DNA of 64,000 nt from assembly GCA_017303395.1 (NCBI GenBank), contig JAFLBN010000002.1:124001-188000 (forward strand), in the 5' to 3' direction. The notes below the pieces were generated by a model. It saw only the letters and a list, made by a program, of their open reading frames with translations. It ran no database searches and had not been told where the DNA came from. Made by a program: the position numbers and the translations under genes. Source of the stretch: Chitinophagales bacterium (GTDB lineage Bacteria > Bacteroidota > Bacteroidia > Chitinophagales > Chitinophagaceae). This document shows positions 34,835-42,607 of this stretch, piece after piece; positions within the stretch are counted from its first letter, which is position 1, and the number at the start of each line of letters is the position of its first letter.

Positions 34835-36310
34835 ATGCTTAGAAAACTATTACTACCGATACTGCTATGTATCACTACGCTTTTGTGCCATAACACCTAT
34901 GCACAAAAACAAGTTCTTCCAGAAGATCTTGTACTGGACGAGCGTTTCAATTACGATAAGTATACTGCATACGTAGTACCCGCTGTAAACTGGCTGCAGA
35001 CTACCCCCATAGATAGTGATAAGGTTCAACGTCGCAGGTTGAACAATTTCATAATGATATGGCTGCAAAAAAACAATCAGGTAGTTGTAAACATGCCTGA
35101 ATACCTGATACGCTTTCAAAACGCCAATAACGATTTATACTTTCTTTATGCAGGTGGATGGATGAAGTATGCTTTGGAGACAAAAGATACTGTACAACGC
35201 AACTGTTATATAGCTGCAGTAAAGAGTGTACTGGATTTCTATGCAGCCAATCAGTCTATCAAGCGTACAGACTTTGTTGACAATGTACAAGAGGTTTACA
35301 AACAAGGAAAGCTGGAAACACTTTTTAATAGTGGTTCTGCACCTGCAACAACCTACTTAAGGCTGGTCACTCCGGCAAAACAAAATTTTGCCCCTGAGGA
35401 AAACTATTTCCATTTCAGATACAATGCTGCTAATCTCTCAGATTTCAAATCAATAAGGTATAGGTATAAGCTGACAGGCTACTATGATAAATGGATTGAA
35501 ACAAATGAAGAGTCCGCTACATTTCCTAGCCTCCCGGCAGGCAATTATACATTTGTTGTACAGACAAGCTTAAAACCCGATTTCAGTAACCCAGTTGAAA
35601 AATCATACCATTTTACCGTTGGTGCACCATTTTACAAGCAACTATGGTTTATATTGCTTGTTGCAGTAGTATTAATTGCTATTGCATATTTTATTGTGCG
35701 ATACAGAGAAGCAAACCTGAAGAAAATGGCTCTGCTGGAACAAGAGCGTATCGTATTTGAATACGAGCATCTTCGCAGTCAGGTAAATCCACATTTTCTG
35801 TTCAATAGCCTCAACACCCTTACCAACTTGATAGAGGAAGACCCCAAAACCGCAGTACAATACTCCGAGCGTCTATCAGACTTATATCGGAACATGCAAG
35901 TACATAGCAGCCGCAATTTGGTATCATTGCAGGAAGAACTGGATATTCTGGATAATTATATACACATTCAGAAAAGCCGTTTTGGTGATGCGCTGCATAT
36001 ACATATTGATGTTTCGGAAACATTAAAGCAAACTCGTAAAGTAATACCCCTTGCGCTGCAAATGCTGGTTGAAAATGCCATTAAACATAGCGTAGTCTCA
36101 AAAACACAACCATTGCACGTCTATATATCAGCCGATGGCGCAGAGCTGATTGTGCGTAATAAAATACAGGAAAAACATAGCAAGGATAAAAGCAGCGGTT
36201 TAGGACTTGCAAACATCAGCAAACGCTATGCATTAGCTACTAGCAAGGCAGTACATTACGGTATTGAAAATGGCGAGTATGTAGTGCACTTGCCGCTTTT
36301 GCAGTACTAA
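34835..36310 (+). CDS. LytS-type sensor histidine kinase with unusual periplasmic part
   Basis: 491 residues. Signal peptide (1-24); a periplasmic alpha-helical domain (about 28-165) with TTPIDSDKVQRRRLNNF, LYAGGWMKYALE and LDFYAANQS; a Y_Y_Y-like beta-sandwich (about 190-262); one membrane segment (269-288); then a His_kinase (PF06580) domain with phospho-acceptor H320 in NPHFLFNSLNT and an ATP-binding domain with VENAIKH and SGLGLANISKRY. The usual beta-propeller in front of Y_Y_Y is replaced by the helical domain, which resembles small stand-alone periplasmic Bacteroidota proteins. No LytTR response regulator is adjacent. Its stop overlaps that of the convergent DUF1684 gene (CTAA). Confidence 0.82.
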   Translation: MLRKLLLPILLCITTLLCHNTYAQKQVLPEDLVLDERFNYDKYTAYVVPAVNWLQTTPIDSDKVQRRRLNNFIMIWLQKNNQVVVNMPEYLIRFQNANNDLYFLYAGGWMKYALETKDTVQRNCYIAAVKSVLDFYAANQSIKRTDFVDNVQEVYKQGKLETLFNSGSAPATTYLRLVTPAKQNFAPEENYFHFRYNAANLSDFKSIRYRYKLTGYYDKWIETNEESATFPSLPAGNYTFVVQTSLKPDFSNPVEKSYHFTVGAPFYKQLWFILLVAVVLIAIAYFIVRYREANLKKMALLEQERIVFEYEHLRSQVNPHFLFNSLNTLTNLIEEDPKTAVQYSERLSDLYRNMQVHSSRNLVSLQEELDILDNYIHIQKSRFGDALHIHIDVSETLKQTRKVIPLALQMLVENAIKHSVVSKTQPLHVYISADGAELIVRNKIQEKHSKDKSSGLGLANISKRYALATSKAVHYGIENGEYVVHLPLLQY

Positions 36311-36915
36311 TCCTTATGCTTACCGCCAAATAGTTTTTCACCTGCTTTTATAGCAATACTCATTCTATTCTCTATTGGTGGAATAGGGCAGTTGTACCCT
36401 GTTGCGTATGCACAATAAGGATTGTAGGCTTTATTAAAGTCTATAACCAACTTGTCGCCTTTTATGTCCTTTACTTCAAGGTCTATATACCTACCGCCTG
36501 CATATGTTTCTGTGTATGATGTACCATCTGTAAATGGAATAAACAGATGATCTTTATGCTTTTTATCTTCCAGCAGTTTTATGTTTTGGTAAATACACAG
36601 TGTAACAACAGTATCATTCAACACAAACATGGCAGTACCATACTGTTTAAAAGTCTTTGTCTTCCCGCTATAGGTGGGCATTTCAAAAGGCTGACTATCA
36701 GGCGTAGCATGAAATTTAGCTGTTATTTTATACTTCTCATCCGTTTCAAAAAAACGTAAAGATGCCGTATCATTTGCCTTCAACGGGCTACGCTCTTCTT
36801 TTACAAAAGCTTCCTTGTACTCTTTTCTCCACTTTACAATTTCAGCTTTATAGTTTTGTGCTATAAGGCCTGTAAAGGGAGCAACTGCCAATAATACCAG
36901 TACTATATACTTCAT
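36307..36915 (-). CDS. DUF1684 secreted protein
   Basis: About 202 residues with a signal peptide (1-18, ending GLIAQ). The W-R...Y segment near the start, FHATPDSQPFEMPTYSG, GRYIDLE, DFNKAYNPYCAYATGYNCPIPP and ENRM are the conserved blocks of DUF1684, a family with an invariant NPYCAY..NCP..P..N motif whose biochemical role is unknown. The frame extends to 36981, but that part contains the terminator of the sigma factor gene, so ATG at 36915 is chosen. Confidence 0.85.
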   Translation of the reverse strand: MKYIVLVLLAVAPFTGLIAQNYKAEIVKWRKEYKEAFVKEERSPLKANDTASLRFFETDEKYKITAKFHATPDSQPFEMPTYSGKTKTFKQYGTAMFVLNDTVVTLCIYQNIKLLEDKKHKDHLFIPFTDGTSYTETYAGGRYIDLEVKDIKGDKLVIDFNKAYNPYCAYATGYNCPIPPIENRMSIAIKAGEKLFGGKHKD

Positions 36916-36921
36916 AATAAA

Positions 36922-36946
36922 ACAGCCTTGCATATTGCAAGGCTGT
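36922..36946 (-). terminator. Terminator of rpoD
   Basis: ACAGCCTTGCA and TGCAAGGCTGT form an 11-base-pair stem between the sigma factor gene and the DUF1684 gene; leftward transcripts run into TTTTATTATG. Confidence 0.8.
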
Positions 36947-36970
36947 AAATATATAAAAGATGTACTTTTC

Positions 36971-37840
36971 TTAGTTGCCAAGATAAGATTTCAGCAACTG
37001 GCAGCGTGTAGCGGTGCGCAGTTTTGTGATAGCTTTATCTTTAATCTGACGAACACGCTCGCGAGTCAGCGAGAATTTCTCACCTATATCTTCCAGGCTC
37101 ATTGGATGCTCTACGCCGATACCGAAGTACAGCTTAATCACATCGCGCTGACGGTCTGTAAGTGTGCTCAGAGAGCGCTCTATTTCACAACGCAGTGAAT
37201 CATAGTGTTCAAGTTCAGAATCAGCAGAGTCTGAATTCGGATTCTCCAATACATCAAGCAGGGTATTATCCTCGCTATCCACAAACGGAGCATCAACAGA
37301 TACGTGGCGAGCAGCTACACCAAGTGTTGTTTCTATTTCCTCTGTGCCTATGTCCAAAAGTTCTGCTAATTCTTCTGTAGATGGTTCACGCTCATATTCC
37401 TGTTCAAGCTGAGAATATGCTTTGCTTATTTTGTTCGAAAGACCCACTTTGTTCAGTGGCAGGCGAACGATACGTGATTGTTCTGCCAAAGCCTGCAGGA
37501 TAGATTGACGAATCCACCATACTGCATAAGAGATGAATTTGAAACCACGTGTTTCATCAAAGCGTTGTGCTGCCTTGATGAGGCCCAGGTTACCTTCATT
37601 AATCAAATCACTAAGCGATAAACCCTGATTTTGGTATTGTTTTGCTACCGATACTACGAAACGGAGGTTGGCTTTTGTAAGTTTCTCCAGTGCGCGTTGG
37701 TCACCTTGTTTTATTTTGATGGCAAGCTGCACTTCTTCTTCAGGGGTAATCAAATCTACTTTACCGATTTCCTGGAGGTATTTTTCCAGAGATTGGCTCT
37801 CACGATTAGTAATGGATTTCGTGATTTTGAGCTGACGCAT
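36971..37840 (-). CDS. rpoD: Primary sigma factor RpoD/SigA
   Basis: 289 residues. Begins [15 protein letters not shown] as other Bacteroidota RpoD do, then region 1.2 ([12 protein letters not shown]), region 2 with [17 protein letters not shown] and [17 protein letters not shown], region 3, and region 4 with [25 protein letters not shown]. Region 1.1 is absent, as usual in the phylum. This copy is closer to the canonical housekeeping factor than the paralogue at 2372-3229. The frame extends to a TTG at 37852 and an ATG at 37846; the start at 37840 is chosen by comparison with the paralogue. Confidence 0.93.
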   Translation of the reverse strand: MRQLKITKSITNRESQSLEKYLQEIGKVDLITPEEEVQLAIKIKQGDQRALEKLTKANLRFVVSVAKQYQNQGLSLSDLINEGNLGLIKAAQRFDETRGFKFISYAVWWIRQSILQALAEQSRIVRLPLNKVGLSNKISKAYSQLEQEYEREPSTEELAELLDIGTEEIETTLGVAARHVSVDAPFVDSEDNTLLDVLENPNSDSADSELEHYDSLRCEIERSLSTLTDRQRDVIKLYFGIGVEHPMSLEDIGEKFSLTRERVRQIKDKAITKLRTATRCQLLKSYLGN

Positions 37841-38105
37841 TGACATAGGCAAATCAATTTTTTAATCGTTAGAGAATAGAAGAATAAACGTAAGTAATGG
37901 TCTTGATTTTTACATTGTTATGGCAAATCTAACGTTCTGAGTAATTCAACCCAAATAAAAATTAAGAAATTCTTAACAGCAAAAATCAAACCAATTTTTC
38001 AAGTCAGGCTGGTATTTATAAATATTTCTTTCAGAAAGATTTTGATTGTTCATTCCTTTTTTTATTATTGCACCAGTGTTTACCTCAAGAGCTTAAAATC
38101 ATTAG

Positions 38106-38489
38106 ATGAGTAAGAAAAAGACAATGTACACGCTCGAGTTTCCCATTAGGTGCTCTCCATCGATACTTTTCGAGTTTTTATCGACACCGGTTGGGCTGCA
38201 AGAGTGGTTCGCAGACAAAGTTGACCAAAGAGATCATACTTTCTATTTCAGCTGGAACGGTAGCACAGACGTGGCCGACATGGTAGAAGGATTGGAAAAT
38301 GAATACGTAAGATACAGATGGGATTATTACAACCCTGAAGAATTCTTTGAATTCAGAATTGAACAAAGTCCTATTACAAACGAAACCATTCTGAAAATAA
38401 CTGACTTTGCCGACAAAATAGACCTGAAAGACCAGGAACGTTTATGGCATACGCAGGTTGCAGACCTGAAGCATCGTATAGGTAGTTAA
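38106..38489 (+). CDS. START-like (SRPBCC/AHSA1-type) domain protein
   Basis: 127 residues. YTLEFPIRCSPSILFEFLSTPVGLQEWFAD at the start, a central beta sheet and a long C-terminal helix (DQERLWHTQVADLKHRI) form a START-like fold, a hydrophobic-pocket scaffold. The short, acidic Bacteroidota version is universally conserved in the phylum but uncharacterised. Monocistronic with its own terminator. Confidence 0.85.
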   Translation: MSKKKTMYTLEFPIRCSPSILFEFLSTPVGLQEWFADKVDQRDHTFYFSWNGSTDVADMVEGLENEYVRYRWDYYNPEEFFEFRIEQSPITNETILKITDFADKIDLKDQERLWHTQVADLKHRIGS

Positions 38490-38501
38490 CATCATTCCTA
38501 C

Positions 38502-38534
38502 AAAAGCCTGCAGTACTATATTGCAGGCTTTTTT
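38502..38534 (+). terminator. Hairpin terminator
   Basis: AAAAGCCTGCA and TGCAGGCTTTT with a loop of about eight bases and a run of T, ending the START-like gene. Confidence 0.85.
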
Positions 38535-38606
38535 GTAGCTGCTTTTCAAAACGTTAAATAGTGGCTTATTCTTTACAATACAATAGCCATTGCAGCCGTT
38601 TTTGTG

Positions 38607-38614
38607 TAGGTTTG
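38607..38614 (+). promoter_or_regulatory. -7 box of the LptF/G operon
   Basis: TAGGTTTG, exact TAnnTTTG match. The TTG start codon lies 19 bases further, and no ATG intervenes. Confidence 0.65.
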
Positions 38615-38633
38615 CACAAATTCTGAAATACTA

Positions 38634-40085
38634 TTGCTTAAGAAGCTCGACATACTTATTCTGCGGAGTTTTATAGGGCCGTTTATAGTTACTTTTTTCA
38701 TTACACTGTTCGTACTGGTAATGCAGTTTTTCTGGCTGTATATGGACGAACTGATAGGTAAGGGACTGGGTATCTGGATGATTGTGCAGTTGTTATTCTT
38801 CATGTCTACAACCATGGTTCCGCTTGCATTACCATTGGGTATTTTGTTAGCGTCTATCATGACATTTGGCAGCATGGGCGAGAACTTTGAGTTGGTAGCC
38901 ATAAAATCTGCCGGCATATCACTTCTGCGATTCATGCGTCCTCTGCTTTTCTTCATTATGTTTATTGGCGGATTGGCCTTCCTGTTCAACAATAACGTGA
39001 TTCCATATGCTAATCTCAAGGCGCTTTCACTACTATATGACCTAAGAAATTCTAAACCTACATTCAACATCCGTGCAGGGCAGTTCAATAAAGACATTGA
39101 TGGTTTCTCTATACGCGTAGGCGAAAAAGACAAGGATGGCAAGACAATCAGGAACATTATAATTTACGACCATACCTCGGGGCTTGGCAATGACAGGGTA
39201 GTTATTGCCAAACAAGGCGAAATGATACCTAGTGCAGATAAGCACTACCTTATTTTCAGGCTGAAGGACGGTTGGCGCTATGAGGAGACTGTAAATACCA
39301 AAGATGGGGTAAATAGCTATCAGCAATACAGGATGTACTTCAAAAAATGGGATAAGGTGTTCGACCTTTCTTCATTTAAACTCACCCGTACCAGTGAAGA
39401 TCTGTTTAAAGATGCTTATCAGATGATGGATGTTGTGCAGCTGAATGAACGTATTGATAGTTTTGGCAGATATGAGAAAAACCTTGCTAAAAATCTTGGC
39501 ATATACCTGAGCCCAAATATTGAGGCAATGGGTAACGATAGTCAGATGACTGTACTTACCAAACAAGTTATTGCTGCTAAAAAAACAGTAACCTACAAAT
39601 CTTCATTTATCGATTATATACCTGATTCTCTGAAAGGCAGGGTAGTGGCTAGTTCTATTAATACCGTACGCAATAGTAAAGGGATGATAGATATATCCTC
39701 AAACGATAAAACACTGCATCACGAAAACTTTTTGCAGTTCAATGTAGAATGGCATCGAAAGTTCACATTATCATTTGCATGCGTATTGCTGTTCCTGATA
39801 GGTGCACCACTTGGTGCTATTATACGTAAGGGTGGTTTAGGTATGCCTATGGTTATAGCAGTTGCTTTCTTTGTGGTATTCCACATCATGTCTATAACAG
39901 GCGAGAAACTGGCTAAAACAGGCTCTCTACCCGCATGGCTTGGCATGTGGATGGCTACTGGCATGTTGTTGCCTATTGCATTCATTCTGATAAATCAGGC
40001 ACGCAACGACTCTCAGATATTCACCAAAGAATGGTATATGCGTGTTTGGTCTAAAGCAATTTCGACTTTCAAAAAATCAAAATAG
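38634..40085 (+). CDS. LptF/LptG family LPS permease, TTG start
   Basis: 483 residues with six membrane segments, three at each end, around a periplasmic beta-jellyroll. LDILILRSFIGPFIVTF (about 4-20), VPLALPLGILLASIMTFG (about 62-79), and the C-terminal HRKFTLSFACVLLFLIGAPLGAIIRKGG are family hallmarks. With LptB it extracts lipopolysaccharide from the inner membrane. The conserved N-terminus begins right at TTG 38634; the next methionine is at about residue 30, so a non-AUG start is required. The PAP2 gene begins on the base after its stop. Confidence 0.9.
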   Translation: MLKKLDILILRSFIGPFIVTFFITLFVLVMQFFWLYMDELIGKGLGIWMIVQLLFFMSTTMVPLALPLGILLASIMTFGSMGENFELVAIKSAGISLLRFMRPLLFFIMFIGGLAFLFNNNVIPYANLKALSLLYDLRNSKPTFNIRAGQFNKDIDGFSIRVGEKDKDGKTIRNIIIYDHTSGLGNDRVVIAKQGEMIPSADKHYLIFRLKDGWRYEETVNTKDGVNSYQQYRMYFKKWDKVFDLSSFKLTRTSEDLFKDAYQMMDVVQLNERIDSFGRYEKNLAKNLGIYLSPNIEAMGNDSQMTVLTKQVIAAKKTVTYKSSFIDYIPDSLKGRVVASSINTVRNSKGMIDISSNDKTLHHENFLQFNVEWHRKFTLSFACVLLFLIGAPLGAIIRKGGLGMPMVIAVAFFVVFHIMSITGEKLAKTGSLPAWLGMWMATGMLLPIAFILINQARNDSQIFTKEWYMRVWSKAISTFKKSK

Positions 40086-40742
40086 ATGGCACAGAAACCA
40101 TACACTTCATACAATGTATATTTTCTGCTGCCATTTGCCATTTGGGTAGTTGGTGGTGGCATAGCATTAGCCGTGAGCGATAAAGAAACACTGTTCAAAA
40201 CATTCAACACCAACCATACCCCTTTTCTGGATAGTATTATGCTGGGTGTCACTACACTCGGAGAGGGTTGGTTTATTACTGTAGCATTGCTAGTACTATT
40301 TGGCTACTCATCCTTCCGAAATTGGTGGTATTTCATCACAGCTGCCGCTGCTACAACATTACCATCTATTTTCACCCAAATACTGAAAAGTCACTTTGGT
40401 GCAGCAAGGCCGCTCAAATACTTTAACGAGGCTGCATGGATACATACATTGCCTGAATGGCCCAGACTCATGGAACGAAGCTTCCCTTCAGGACACTCAT
40501 GCGGTGCATTCAGCCTTTATACTTTGCTATCTATGTTACTATTACCACGCTACAAGTGGTTGGGTAGTATATTATTTATCTTTGCAATAAGCACTGCTTA
40601 TTCCAGAATGTACCTTGCAGCACATTTTTTCGAAGATGTGTATGCTGGTAGTATTATAGGTACATGTATAGCAACGATAGTTGTTATCATAATGAATGGA
40701 TTGGCACCATATTTCTTTAAACGACCAAAGACTTTACGATAA
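40086..40742 (+). CDS. PAP2 family lipid-phosphate phosphatase
   Basis: 218 residues with about six membrane segments. The three PAP2 motifs are complete: K101 to R108-P109 in KSHFGAARP, S135-G-H137 in PSGHS, and R174, H180, D184 in SRMYLAAHFFED. It removes phosphates from lipids such as lipid A (LpxE/LpxF) or undecaprenyl pyrophosphate. Sitting between an LPS permease gene and an ArnT-like gene, a lipid A phosphatase is the most attractive reading, by inference. It overlaps the next gene by one base (TAATG). Confidence 0.87.
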   Translation: MAQKPYTSYNVYFLLPFAIWVVGGGIALAVSDKETLFKTFNTNHTPFLDSIMLGVTTLGEGWFITVALLVLFGYSSFRNWWYFITAAAATTLPSIFTQILKSHFGAARPLKYFNEAAWIHTLPEWPRLMERSFPSGHSCGAFSLYTLLSMLLLPRYKWLGSILFIFAISTAYSRMYLAAHFFEDVYAGSIIGTCIATIVVIIMNGLAPYFFKRPKTLR

Positions 40743-42361
40743 TGACAATGCCTAATGTATTACGATACATCACAATCTTCCTGATAGGAACTTTGTTGTT
40801 TGTACCGTTTCTGGGGCAGGTTCACCTGTTCGACTGGGACGAAATAAACTTTGCGGAGTGTGCAAGGGAAATGATTGTATCTAAAGATTACCTGCGGATG
40901 CAAATCAATTACAGACCATTCTGGGAAAAGCCGCCGTTGTTTATATGGTTGCAGGTACTTAGTATGAAAACATTTGGCATCAACGAATTTGCAGCCAGAT
41001 TCCCGAATGCATTGGCAGGAGTTATTACACTGATAGCTTTATATTACACAGGCAAACGCATAGTAAATGAGCGACTGGCTATATGGTGGGTAATACTGTA
41101 TGCCGCTACGTGGCTACCACATTTCTATTTTAAATCGGGCATTATAGACCCCATATTTAACCTGTTTATATTCCTTGCATTTGTGCAGGTATACTTTATC
41201 AAGTACGGGCAAAACAAATATTTGCATGCTTTATTATCAGGAGTATTCCTGGGGCTTGCAGTAATGACAAAAGGACCTGTAGCTATACTTGTAGCAGGCC
41301 TGTCTTTTACAACTTACCTTATTGTAAACAAGGGCTTTACAGGCTATAAATTGCTGCATTTATTTACAATTGCATTCGCCACACTGCTTACTACTGCATT
41401 GTGGTTTGGTGTAGAGGTACTACAGCATGGTTTCTGGTTTGTAAATGAATTTATTACTTACCAGATAAGACTTTTCAAAACAGAAGACGCTGGCCATGGA
41501 GGTCCATTTTTTTACCACTTCATTGTTCTATTAATCGGCTGTTTCCCTGCAGCACCTTTTCTATTTCAGTACTTCAAAAAACAACGTGCTGAAAACACAC
41601 AACAGGCAGATTTCATAAAGTGGATGTGGATTATGTTTTGGGTAGTGCTACTGCTGTTTTCAATTGTTAAAACGAAAATTGTACACTATTCATCGCTTTG
41701 TTATTTTCCGCTTACTTTTTTGGCAGCAATGCAATTGTATAGAATAGCGGAAGGTAAAGTGTCACTGCTTAAGCCTGTCAAAATACTACTTACTGTTATT
41801 GGTGTGGTTTTAGCAATAGCTATTACATGCCTGCCATTAGTAGGGCTTAATAAAGACATATTGATACCTCTGATTGATGATCCTTTTGCCGTAGGAAACC
41901 TGCAGGCTAATGTGCACTGGAGTATTGCAGAAATAAGTTGGGGGCTCATTTATCTAGCTGGTATTATTACGGCTGTTGTGTTGATGAGAAAGGAATTTAG
42001 GAAAGGGGTGTTGGTCTTATGTGCAGTACAGGTAATAACCATACAAGTAACGGTATTACACTTCACCCCTAAAATAGAAGCCATTTCCCAAAGAGCCGCA
42101 ATCGAATACTTTCAAAGCTTCATTGGCAAAGATGTATATGTTCATGTTCTGGGATACAAAAGTTACGCACATCTTTTTTATACCCAAAAGCAGCCACAAA
42201 CCAACAATAACTACGACAACGAAGAATGGTTACTGACAGGTAACATTGATAAACCTGCTTACTTTATTTGTAAAGTGATGGAAGCAGACAAATACAGAGC
42301 AATGCCACAACTGGAAGAAACGGGTAGTAAAAATGGGTTTGTATTCTTTAAAAGGAAATAA
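40742..42361 (+). CDS. ArnT-like family 39 glycosyltransferase
   Basis: 539 residues, GT-C fold with about twelve membrane segments. The first periplasmic loop carries the catalytic acidic pair D33-E34 in FDWDEINFAECAREM, followed by YRPFWEKPPLFIWLQ and NEFAARFPNALAG, the classic ArnT/PMT pattern. It would transfer a sugar such as aminoarabinose from undecaprenyl phosphate to lipid A or another acceptor. Last gene of the LptF/G-PAP2-GT39 operon, closed by a hairpin. Confidence 0.88.
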   Translation: MTMPNVLRYITIFLIGTLLFVPFLGQVHLFDWDEINFAECAREMIVSKDYLRMQINYRPFWEKPPLFIWLQVLSMKTFGINEFAARFPNALAGVITLIALYYTGKRIVNERLAIWWVILYAATWLPHFYFKSGIIDPIFNLFIFLAFVQVYFIKYGQNKYLHALLSGVFLGLAVMTKGPVAILVAGLSFTTYLIVNKGFTGYKLLHLFTIAFATLLTTALWFGVEVLQHGFWFVNEFITYQIRLFKTEDAGHGGPFFYHFIVLLIGCFPAAPFLFQYFKKQRAENTQQADFIKWMWIMFWVVLLLFSIVKTKIVHYSSLCYFPLTFLAAMQLYRIAEGKVSLLKPVKILLTVIGVVLAIAITCLPLVGLNKDILIPLIDDPFAVGNLQANVHWSIAEISWGLIYLAGIITAVVLMRKEFRKGVLVLCAVQVITIQVTVLHFTPKIEAISQRAAIEYFQSFIGKDVYVHVLGYKSYAHLFYTQKQPQTNNNYDNEEWLLTGNIDKPAYFICKVMEADKYRAMPQLEETGSKNGFVFFKRK

Positions 42362-42383
42362 GAAGCAATTTGATTTATAATAT

Positions 42384-42418
42384 AAAGTCCATCTATAATT
42401 GATGGGCTTTTTTTATTG
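42384..42418 (+). terminator. Terminator of the LptF/G-PAP2-GT39 operon
   Basis: AAAGTCCATC and GATGGGCTTT pair (one T-G wobble) around a seven-base loop, followed by a run of T. Confidence 0.8.
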
Positions 42419-42552
42419 TTAATCCTGAAAATGAGATGCAAGATGTGATGTTTAGCATCATACCCACATAATGGCTATAGAATATATAGATTTTAGAATG
42501 AGTATTAATTAACAATATACAGTTTCTTAATACTCCACATTTCAGACAAAAT

Positions 42553-42580
42553 AAAAACACCCCGATTTCGGGGTGTTTTT
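42553..42580 (-). terminator. Terminator of the T9SS type B gene
   Basis: AAAAACACCCCG and CGGGGTGTTTTT form a perfect 12-base-pair stem with an ATTT loop, 28 bases beyond the stop. Confidence 0.9.
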
Positions 42581-42607
42581 ATTTAATTATCAGAAGAGCG
42601 GGATTGA

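Noticed and set aside
36916-36981. Longer N-terminus of the DUF1684 protein
   Set aside because: Contains the rpoD terminator, and the signal peptide begins at 36915.
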